Shown here piece after piece: positions 1 through 6,582 of a stretch of DNA of 34,662 bases. The DNA comes from an uncultured Blautia sp. (GTDB lineage: Bacteria; Bacillota; Clostridia; Lachnospirales; Lachnospiraceae): NCBI GenBank assembly GCA_900547685.1, contig URHS01000022.1, positions 1 through 34,662 of the forward strand, read 5' to 3'. Both the position numbers and the translations under genes were made by a program. Position 1 is the first letter of the stretch; the number at the start of each line of letters is the position of its first letter. The notes beneath the pieces were generated by a model. It ran no database searches. It had not been told where the DNA came from and saw only the letters and a list, made by a program, of their open reading frames with translations.

Positions 1-602
1 GCAAAGTTTTCTTTTAACAGCTCCTTATCCATAGGATAGTCTAACTTAAATCTTGAAGCTACTGCATAGCTTATCGAATCCCTCACAAATTTAGTAAAGG
101 AAATTCTATCCTCGTCAGCTATTCTAAGCTCATTCATCAGGTTATCTATTTTTTCATCTCCGTAGAGCCTGCTTAAAGAAAAGATATTTTCTAAGGTGCT
201 TTCGCTTTCTTCATAGCCTTCAGTTTTTATCATTTCTTTTAATACATCTTTGTGAGCTTCCTTATCAAATCTCCAAAGATTAACCTCGTTGACATCCCTA
301 TTCTTTGAAACTGTCTGGCTTATATCAAAGATATAGTCAACTTTTTTGTATGTGCCGTAGTCCTCTAAAATAGGGATACCCTTTTGACCTCGCATTACTG
401 TTCGGTTAAAGCGTTCTCTCCAGTAGTCGAACTTGGCACAGGCTGTGGCTTCAGGATTTTTATCGTAGATACTAAGTTGACTTCTAAAGTCATATCTCTG
501 ATTGTTTCCGACAACCTTTAAGAGCTTCAGATATTCTGCTTCACTTTGCAGAATATCCTGTTTTACAAGCTCCAAAATGTTATGAAAATCATTTATTCGC
601 AT
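1..602 (-). CDS. Large ICE helicase/methylase-type protein, N-terminal part only
   Basis: An open frame of about 200 codons runs off the left edge with no stop. It starts at ATG 600-602 behind an excellent ribosome site (GAAGGAGGAAAT). The N-terminus contains a segment of the type NNQRYDFRSQLSIYDKNPEA followed by ACAKFDYW and a basic MRGQKGIP motif at about residues 30-80. That pattern opens the very large SNF2/DEAD-like helicase plus N6-methylase proteins of Tn1549-like ICEs, where it resembles the N-terminal domain of ArdC-like proteins. In such elements the full protein often exceeds 2000 residues and is thought to help the incoming DNA or its replication. Only the N-terminal domain can be seen, so the catalytic domains are inferred from family and location. 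Confidence 0.6.
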   Translation of the reverse strand, partial: MRINDFHNILELVKQDILQSEAEYLKLLKVVGNNQRYDFRSQLSIYDKNPEATACAKFDYWRERFNRTVMRGQKGIPILEDYGTYKKVDYIFDISQTVSKNRDVNEVNLWRFDKEAHKDVLKEMIKTEGYEESESTLENIFSLSRLYGDEKIDNLMNELRIADEDRISFTKFVRDSISYAVASRFKLDYPMDKELLKENF

Positions 603-623
603 ATTTCCTCCTTCTTTTTTACA

Positions 624-661
624 AATAAAAAAGGCAATTAGATTTTCTCTAACCACCTTTT
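624..661 (-). terminator. Rho-independent terminator or leader attenuator
   Basis: Read on the minus strand, arms at 648-661 and 629-642 form a 14-pair stem (11 Watson-Crick, three G-U) around a five-base loop. A T-rich tract (TTTTTTATTTG) includes the end of the stem. It lies between the stop of the methyltransferase gene (715) and the ribosome site of the helicase gene, whose ATG is only about 22 bases further on. It can therefore end the upstream transcript and, if transcribed from the -10 at 672-677, would act as a leader hairpin. Confidence 0.7.
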
Positions 662-671
662 GATTCTATAT

Positions 672-677
672 ATTATA
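672..677 (-). promoter_or_regulatory. Candidate -10 box for the helicase gene
   Basis: A perfect TATAAT on the minus strand lies in the short gap between the methyltransferase gene and the helicase-type gene. The best -35 at about 16 bp (TTCTTA) is weak. Transcription would begin at about 665, immediately before the terminator-like hairpin at 629-661. Confidence 0.35.
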
Positions 678-714
678 CGTTGAATACAAGTAATAAGAAC
701 TAATTGAATAGAAT

Positions 715-1521
715 TTAATTAAACCTCAAATGTATAACCAATGTTCGATGCAACTTATCTGCAAAATACATATATAACCTCGTCATTAGTTTTAATCCCT
801 GACAAGCCTTCAATGCTCCATGAAAAAATCCATCAACTTCCAATAGTATTGTTCCAGTCTTATCTGCTAAATCTTTAGAATTATCAACACTAAAATACAT
901 TTGTGCATTTTTATTTCCTGTTTTCTTCACATATTTATTAGCAAGCTTCAAACCTTTAGAGTTTGTTGCGTCAAATATCAATTCTCCCTTAGAAAATTGA
1001 GCTTTCAATTTTTGAATCATATCTATAATTTTATATTCGTCAAAATACTGATATACACCCGCTACAGAAATAAGTGTCGGCAATGAAGTATCTATTTCTT
1101 TAATCCAGTTAAGGTCAAACATATCTCCTGATATAAGTTTCTCATTTTTAGCATTTCCAAGCACTCTTTTTCGTACTTCTATTACACCCGGAAGATCTAC
1201 TTGATAGAAATTTACAATTTGATTTCCTATGCGATTATATGAAGTCTCTAAACCTGCTCCTAAGAATACCACATTTCCCTTTTTATTTTCATCAAGGAAT
1301 TTTTTAATTTTCATATCTATGGTCTGTTGTCTACAAACACTAGCCATATAAAAATATTCCGCACTATTGTTATCTATACCGCCTGTTGGAATCTTGGGTT
1401 TCAAAGATAGAGCCTTTTCATCATAGAAAAAATGTGGGAATTTTTCAGATACATATATTCTGACAGCTAAAGGTATATATAAAGTATCCTCAACACCGTT
1501 AAATTCATTGCCTGTACGCAT
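715..1521 (-). CDS. SAM-dependent methyltransferase, leucine carboxyl methyltransferase (LCM) family
   Basis: 268 residues. The segment VVFLGAGLETSYNRIGN (about residues 84-100) is the SAM-binding motif of the LCM/Ppm1 superfamily (COG3315, TcmP-like O-methyltransferases), and FYQVDLPGVIEVRKRVL fits the acidic second motif. The family contains O-methyltransferases of polyketides and other small molecules; the substrate here cannot be read from sequence. The start is ATG 1519-1521, with an AAAGGA about 11 bases upstream. A nearby ATG (GGATATGAAAAG) is out of frame. The gene sits between the helicase-type gene and the DUF1016 nuclease, so it looks like ICE cargo. It is followed by the terminator at 624-661. 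The superfamily call is good, the biological role unknown. Confidence 0.72.
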   Translation of the reverse strand: MRTGNEFNGVEDTLYIPLAVRIYVSEKFPHFFYDEKALSLKPKIPTGGIDNNSAEYFYMASVCRQQTIDMKIKKFLDENKKGNVVFLGAGLETSYNRIGNQIVNFYQVDLPGVIEVRKRVLGNAKNEKLISGDMFDLNWIKEIDTSLPTLISVAGVYQYFDEYKIIDMIQKLKAQFSKGELIFDATNSKGLKLANKYVKKTGNKNAQMYFSVDNSKDLADKTGTILLEVDGFFHGALKACQGLKLMTRLYMYFADKLHRTLVIHLRFN

Positions 1522-1631
1522 TTCTTTTCATATCCTTTCATAGTATATTACTAAATTGAAACACTTTTATTTTATTATTGTTTCCACATGGACTACTTCA
1601 CTCATTTTTTGATGCACAAAGTTATATTTAT

Positions 1632-2678
1632 CTATTTTTCATCATGTCTTTCTATCTCCTGCTCTGCAATTCCTGTATACTCTTTTAACTTTCTTTGTAA
1701 TAGTTCTTTATCTATCAATTTTAATCTATATTCAGATACCATTGTTGGCGAAAGGCTTCTGCTTAGTGCAAACTCAACTACTTCATCATCTTTTGATGCA
1801 CAAAGAATAACTCCAACACTTGGGTTTTCCGCTTGTTTCTTAACTTCTCTATCTAAAGCTTCTAGATATAGGTTCATTTTACCAACATATTCCGGCTTAA
1901 ATTCTCCGATTTTAAGTTCAAAAGCAACCAAGCAGGATAAACCTCTATGGTAAAATAATAAATCAATATAGTAGTCATGATTTCCAACCTGCACTCTATA
2001 CTCATTACCTATAAAAGAAAAATCTTTTCCAATTTCTAAAACAAAGTTCTTCAAATTTTCAAGAATTGACTTCTGAAAGTCTCTTTCATTTCCAATTTTA
2101 GGAGCATCAAGAAATTCTAATACATAGCTATCCATAAACAAATTATGTGTTTCCTGTTTCGCTCTTTGTATTGCAGGCATATTTCCCTCATTTGAAAGCA
2201 TACAGCGTTCATAGTATCCACTATCCATCTGTCTTACCAGCTCTCGATGTGTCAAATTTTCCTTAATTGCTAAGTTAATATAAAATTCTCTCTCTTCTCT
2301 ACTTTTAGCTCCCGACATTATTTTTAAATGATTAGACCAACTCAATTGTGTCAACAGCGTTGACACTTTTTCATCATCTTTGTACAGTTCGTAAAATTGC
2401 TTCATTCTATAAAGGCCTCTGCGATTAAATCCTTTTAAATCAGGATAGTTAATAGAAAAAAATTCAGCTACATTATCTACGAATCCTGAACCATAAGATG
2501 CTTCCTTTGTTTTTTCACTAATATATTTCCCAACCTCTTGATACATTAAGATTAGCTCTTCATTAACTTTTCTATATGCACGATCCTTTGCATTTTCTAC
2601 AATCATAACAATTTCTTCAAATGAATTGTTGTTTTTTTCTATGTTTATATTTTGTAAAGAATTCTTTTCTTTATTCAT
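1632..2678 (-). CDS. DUF1016/YhcG-type protein with PD-(D/E)XK nuclease domain
   Basis: 348 residues. The N-terminal half (about 20-170; YQEVGKYI, LSWSNHL, REFYINLAI) is the DUF1016 N-terminal DNA-binding-like domain. The C-terminal half has the nuclease core: an aspartate in DYYIDLLFY (about 230-238) and the E-x-K pair in VAFELKIGEF (about 252-261). Length is usual for YhcG-like proteins. The start at 2678 has AGGAGGAATTT directly upstream. It follows the AbrB-type gene by 33 bp and probably shares its promoter at 2933-2941. YhcG-family nucleases are common on mobile elements; proposed roles include DNA repair or defence, but none is shown here. Confidence 0.85.
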   Translation of the reverse strand: MNKEKNSLQNINIEKNNNSFEEIVMIVENAKDRAYRKVNEELILMYQEVGKYISEKTKEASYGSGFVDNVAEFFSINYPDLKGFNRRGLYRMKQFYELYKDDEKVSTLLTQLSWSNHLKIMSGAKSREEREFYINLAIKENLTHRELVRQMDSGYYERCMLSNEGNMPAIQRAKQETHNLFMDSYVLEFLDAPKIGNERDFQKSILENLKNFVLEIGKDFSFIGNEYRVQVGNHDYYIDLLFYHRGLSCLVAFELKIGEFKPEYVGKMNLYLEALDREVKKQAENPSVGVILCASKDDEVVEFALSRSLSPTMVSEYRLKLIDKELLQRKLKEYTGIAEQEIERHDEK

Positions 2679-2711
2679 AAATTCCTCCTATCTGCATCTG
2701 CCATCTATAAT

Positions 2712-2897
2712 TTATTTCCTGCCCTGTATATTTTTCTCTATAAAAGTTTTTGAATTAACAATTTGTATTTTCCCTTCAGTTACAACAAAAGTTACATAAT
2801 CTCCATTCTCGATTTCTAATATTTCTCTTATTTTCTTTGGAATAGTAACCTGTCCCTTTGCCATAACCTTTGCATTATTCATAAATACTTCCGACAT
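2712..2897 (-). CDS. AbrB/MazE/SpoVT-type DNA-binding protein
   Basis: 61 residues with the swapped-hairpin AbrB fold: KVMAKGQVTIPKKIREIL followed by IENGDYVTFVVTEGKIQIV. Such proteins are DNA-binding regulators and often antitoxins. The start at 2897 has GGAGG seven bases upstream; an internal ATG (MNNAK) is less well placed. It is the first gene of a two-gene unit with the DUF1016 nuclease and has its own extended -10 promoter. No MazF- or PemK-like toxin is adjacent. It could autoregulate this unit, or act as the antitoxin of the nuclease, which is inference. Confidence 0.85.
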   Translation of the reverse strand: MSEVFMNNAKVMAKGQVTIPKKIREILEIENGDYVTFVVTEGKIQIVNSKTFIEKNIQGRK

Positions 2898-2932
2898 AAA
2901 ACACCTCCATATTTCCTACTTTCCCTACAAAA

Positions 2933-2941
2933 ATTATAGCA
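2933..2941 (-). promoter_or_regulatory. Extended -10 promoter of the abrB-DUF1016 unit
   Basis: On the minus strand TGCTATAAT is a perfect extended -10 (TGnTATAAT). The -35 position holds only a weak TCGAAA at 2956-2961, as is usual for extended -10 promoters. It lies between the topoisomerase stop and the AbrB ribosome site, suggesting that the two cargo genes are expressed independently of the transfer operon. Confidence 0.5.
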
Positions 2942-2980
2942 TTTTTAGGACATTTTTTCGATATTAAAATTAGTGCTATC

Positions 2981-4687
2981 TTACTTGCTATAAGTTGAAA
3001 CCAATTCTTTTATCTCGTTTTCAATCGCTTTTAAAAAATTTTCCTTTGAAGCTTTGCCTTGTGCAATATCCGATAACTCCATTTCCCACTTCGCGGTTGT
3101 ACCTGCTGATTTAAAAGTATCTGAGACAATCGTTACAAGGCTTATTCCTTTGTGTGTAGCAATAAGGTTTTTCTTATCTCTTTCTACAAAACCCTTAAAG
3201 ATTAAATTTTCAATAATGCCTGCTCTTGTTGCAGGTGTTCCAAGTCCTTTTCGCTCAACTTCTACACCTTTTTCCAGTGCGTCATTTCCTGCAAGCTCCA
3301 TATCCTTTAAAAGTGTATCTTCCGTAAAATGTTTAGCCGGTGATGTGTATTTTTCTTTTATCTCTTTCTCCTTAATATCAAGACTATCACCAATCTTTAA
3401 ATCCGGAAACACGGTATCTTCATTTTTCTTTTTTATATATTTTTTTAGGTATTTGGTAAAGCCCTCATCTACAATCACCTTTCCACTGCTTGTAAATTCA
3501 AATCCGTCAAATACAGCTACAATCTTTGTAGTATTCTCAATTAAAGGATAGCCTACACTTGCATGTAGCTTATTTAAAACAAGTTCATATACCTTCAATT
3601 CACTTTCCGGAAGTGAAGCTAAGTCCTCATTCATACTGCTTGCTGTCGGTATAATCGCATGATGGTCTGTAACCCTTTTAGAATTAAATACCATCTTAAT
3701 GCGACCTGTATCAAAATCATGCTTTCCAATAATATTGTTGATTGTACTTGTAATCATATCTTCTGTAAGATAACGACTGTCCGTTCTTGGATAGGTAATC
3801 AGTTTTTTCTCGTATAAACTTTGTGTATAATCTAAGGTCTGCTTTGCACTATAATTTAAATACTTATTACACTCTCTTTGAAGCGTTGTAAGGTCAAATG
3901 GCAGCTCAGGTTTTGTTATCTTTTCCTTTTGAATAACATCGGTAATTTCTATGGAATTACCTAATAGATTGATAAGCTGCTCTGTAACTGTCTTATCATC
4001 AATTCTATCGGTAGAAAGAGAAAAGCCGTCTAAATCAAGCTCTACTGTAAAATATTTTTCTTTCTTGAAATTTGCTATTTCATCATCTCTTTTTACAATC
4101 ATGGCAAGAGTTGGTGTTTGTACTCTGCCAACAGAATAATTCTGCTTATATAGGCACGAGTATAGCCTACTTAAATTCATTCCCACAAGCCAATCCGCAA
4201 TCGCTCTTGCTTGTGCAGATTCAAAGAGATTATCGTAAAAACTTCCGTCTTTTAGGTTATCAAAGCCCTCTTTAATTGCACTATCTTCCATTGATGAAAT
4301 CCAAAGGCGTTTCATCTTCTTTTTGCAATTTGCCTGATTATAGACAAGCCTGAAGATTGCTTCTCCTTCACGTCCTGCATCGCAAGCATTTATCACAATG
4401 TCTATTTCCTTGTCATTCATCAACTTTTTAAGAATCGTAAATTGTTTCTTTGTGGACTTTGCAATCTCATACTTATATTCTCTTGGAATAATCGGTAAAT
4501 CCGCCATATTCCATTTAGCGTACTTTTCATCGTAACTTTCCGGATTTGCCATCTGAATTAAGTGTCCAACACACCAACTTACCTTGTATCCGTTTCCCTC
4601 ATAATATCCGTCTTTCTTTTTTGTTGCTCCAATTACTTTAGCAATAGAAATTGCAACACTTGGCTTTTCTGCTATTACAAGTTTCAT
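2981..4687 (-). CDS. topB: DNA topoisomerase III (type IA), ICE-encoded
   Basis: 568 residues. It begins MKLVIAEKPSVA with the Toprim glutamate, and DACDAGREGEAIF-like residues (about 101-113) give the metal-binding DxD-type motif. The catalytic tyrosine is in LITYPRTDSRYL (about 300). SVGRVQTPTLAMI is a further type IA signature. It ends soon after the core and lacks C-terminal zinc ribbons, so it is somewhat shorter than many TopB proteins. Type IA enzymes pass single strands and are standard in Tn1549/CTn-type ICEs, where they probably resolve DNA during transfer or replication. Being next to DUF4366 and DUF4315 genes marks it as the ICE copy rather than the housekeeping enzyme. GGAGGAAAAC lies upstream of the ATG. 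Confidence 0.92.
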   Translation of the reverse strand: MKLVIAEKPSVAISIAKVIGATKKKDGYYEGNGYKVSWCVGHLIQMANPESYDEKYAKWNMADLPIIPREYKYEIAKSTKKQFTILKKLMNDKEIDIVINACDAGREGEAIFRLVYNQANCKKKMKRLWISSMEDSAIKEGFDNLKDGSFYDNLFESAQARAIADWLVGMNLSRLYSCLYKQNYSVGRVQTPTLAMIVKRDDEIANFKKEKYFTVELDLDGFSLSTDRIDDKTVTEQLINLLGNSIEITDVIQKEKITKPELPFDLTTLQRECNKYLNYSAKQTLDYTQSLYEKKLITYPRTDSRYLTEDMITSTINNIIGKHDFDTGRIKMVFNSKRVTDHHAIIPTASSMNEDLASLPESELKVYELVLNKLHASVGYPLIENTTKIVAVFDGFEFTSSGKVIVDEGFTKYLKKYIKKKNEDTVFPDLKIGDSLDIKEKEIKEKYTSPAKHFTEDTLLKDMELAGNDALEKGVEVERKGLGTPATRAGIIENLIFKGFVERDKKNLIATHKGISLVTIVSDTFKSAGTTAKWEMELSDIAQGKASKENFLKAIENEIKELVSTYSK

Positions 4688-4715
4688 ATAGTTTTCCTCC
4701 TGTTTTCAATATAAG

Positions 4716-4775
4716 AGGGCGAAAGATTTTACTCTCTCGCCCTGTGTTTTGCCCCAAATATTATATAATTTGGGG
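4716..4775 (-). other. Two hairpins in the DUF4366-topB gap
   Basis: Arms at 4752-4759 and 4768-4775 form a perfect 8-bp stem (CCCCAAAT with ATTTGGGG). Arms at 4716-4725 and 4734-4743 form a 10-pair stem (AGGGCGAAAG with CTCTCGCCCT, one wobble). Neither is followed by a clear T-run on the minus strand, so they are not typical terminators. They may be RNA-processing or pausing elements that set topB expression against the upstream transfer genes. Confidence 0.5.
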
Positions 4776-4782
4776 GACAAGT

Positions 4783-6357
4783 TTACTCTATCTCATCATC
4801 TTCTTTATCTTCTGTTACTGCTTCGTTTACTTCATTTTCGCTTTCTTCTGCCTCTGAAAAGAAATCATCATCTTCCTCCTCAAAGCCTTCAAGCTCCTTA
4901 TCTTCTTTTTTCTTAATAACCTTAAAATAATATCCTGCACCTAAGGCTCCCGCTACTACAAGAATGAGAATTAAGTAGGTTCCTGTATTACTGCTTTCTT
5001 CTTTTTTCACTTGTTTAGGCTCTTCTTTTTGTGATTCTTCTTTAACAATCTCTTTCTCCGGTGCTTTCTTTTCTACCATATTTAAGAGATCATCTTCAGA
5101 TACTTCAGTTAGGAGCATAACATTCTCGCTATCCTCATCATGGTTAATGATTAAATGAAAGGTCTTACCATTTTTAGTTGTAAAGGTAACAAACTGTCTT
5201 GCATCAGCAGAATATTTATCCGTTTCTTTATTATCTTTACTGTCATTATGGTGAATAGGATAATTTTTGTTTGCATTATCCTTATTTTCAGTAACTGTTC
5301 CTCGTGCCTTTGAAGGTTCTGAAGCAACTCCTTTGTTGGTATTTATATTCTTACTTGAACCATCCAGAGAAGAATCGTGACTACCATTATTAGCAGGCTG
5401 TTTTGGTGTCAGCTTATTTGGATAACGAACTTGCTTTTCTTTCTCCTTTGATTCATTGCTGTTTGTATCTTTTGTATTTGCCCCTTTACTTTCCTGCGTG
5501 GCAGAACCTTTACCACTGCTATTTATAGATGTTTGTGGTGATACATTTCCTGTTCCTTGTTTAATTCCGGAAATAGGGCTAATTGGTGTTACATTAGGAT
5601 TATGCATAATAGGAGCTCTACCGACCTCATTAGCCTTTTTCTCAAGTTCCTTAATCTTATCGGTTAGCTTGTCTATCTCCTTTTTCATATCTGCTGATAA
5701 GTCCTTATCATCTTTGCCCTTTTCAAGTTTTTCCTTCAGTTTATCTATTTTCTCCTCAAGGTCTTTGATTTTATCCTTTTGCTTCTCGCTTAGTTTATCC
5801 TTGTCCTTAATCTCCTGATTTAGCTTATCAAGTTTTTCTTTAAGTTCCTTAGACTCCCTTTCCATTTTAGAAATATCATCTTTGCTAAGCTCTGTTTGAG
5901 TTCCCTTATTTTCTATCTTTGAAGCATTTGATTGAGAGCTTTGCTCAGATTTTGAGCTTTCATTTTCTGTTTGCGTTTCCTTATCCTTAACATCAATCTT
6001 TGTAACTTTACGGATAATTTCATCTTTCCCGTCTCCCTTTACTTCATAAAATAGAAATTCATCTATAAATTTCATATCATCAGGAATTATTGGAAGATCT
6101 CCACTGTCAAGAAGCCACCCCTTTTCAGCCTTAATCTTTTCCTCCTTAAAGACTTTTTCATCTTCAAAAATATACTTAACATTAACTTCTACTTCTATTT
6201 GAGCAACGGCTTCTATCGGATTTACAAGTGTCGTAAACAACCCTCCTTGTGCAAATACAATCTTACTACCTGCAAATAAAGAGATTACTACTCCCACTAT
6301 CAAAAGCACTGCTCCAAGAATTACTCCCGCAGCCTTTTTATTCTTCATTTTTTTCAT
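4783..6357 (-). CDS. DUF4366 (CD1107-type) mobile element membrane protein
   Basis: 524 residues. An N-terminal hydrophobic segment (about 10-35) acts as a signal or anchor. A charged, lysine/glutamate-rich coiled coil spans about 163-243 and a Ser/Asn-rich linker follows. The DUF4366 core is near 385-430 (RQFVTFTTKNGKTFHLIINH, then SENVMLLTEVSEDDLLNMVE). A second membrane helix lies at about 457-478, with a very acidic cytoplasmic tail. Proteins of this type sit between the NlpC/P60 gene and topB in CTn-like elements and probably belong to the surface side of the transfer apparatus; a molecular role is not established. The coding start overlaps the end of the DUF4315 gene by 20 bases. Confidence 0.85.
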   Translation of the reverse strand: MKKMKNKKAAGVILGAVLLIVGVVISLFAGSKIVFAQGGLFTTLVNPIEAVAQIEVEVNVKYIFEDEKVFKEEKIKAEKGWLLDSGDLPIIPDDMKFIDEFLFYEVKGDGKDEIIRKVTKIDVKDKETQTENESSKSEQSSQSNASKIENKGTQTELSKDDISKMERESKELKEKLDKLNQEIKDKDKLSEKQKDKIKDLEEKIDKLKEKLEKGKDDKDLSADMKKEIDKLTDKIKELEKKANEVGRAPIMHNPNVTPISPISGIKQGTGNVSPQTSINSSGKGSATQESKGANTKDTNSNESKEKEKQVRYPNKLTPKQPANNGSHDSSLDGSSKNINTNKGVASEPSKARGTVTENKDNANKNYPIHHNDSKDNKETDKYSADARQFVTFTTKNGKTFHLIINHDEDSENVMLLTEVSEDDLLNMVEKKAPEKEIVKEESQKEEPKQVKKEESSNTGTYLILILVVAGALGAGYYFKVIKKKEDKELEGFEEEDDDFFSEAEESENEVNEAVTEDKEDDEIE

Positions 6358-6571
6358 TTCCGTTCTCCTTTTTCATTTCTGATTTTTCTCTGTTTACTTT
6401 TGCCATAAGATCAGAAATTGTAATGTTATTTTTTCTGCAAATGGCAATAATTTCTTCGTTTTCAAGTTCTTCTTCACGAATGAACAAAGGCTCCAATTCT
6501 TCATCAATCAGAGCCTTTTTATCTTTCAATTTCTTTATTCTATTTTTTACTGCTGTCAGTTCTTTTTTCAA
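6338..6571 (-). CDS. DUF4315 family small coiled-coil protein
   Basis: 77 residues from a TTG start at 6569-6571. The TTG is chosen because AGGAGG lies six bases upstream, while an in-frame ATG at 6622 would overlap the hydrolase gene and add 17 unrelated residues. The protein is a helical coil (KKELTAVKNRIKKLKDKKA) followed by ENEEIIAICRKNNITISDLM, the DUF4315 pattern. It sits between the NlpC/P60 and DUF4366 genes, as in other CTn-type elements. Function unknown. Confidence 0.8.
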   Translation of the reverse strand: MKKELTAVKNRIKKLKDKKALIDEELEPLFIREEELENEEIIAICRKNNITISDLMAKVNREKSEMKKENGNEKNEE

Positions 6572-6582
6572 ATTGTATCCTC

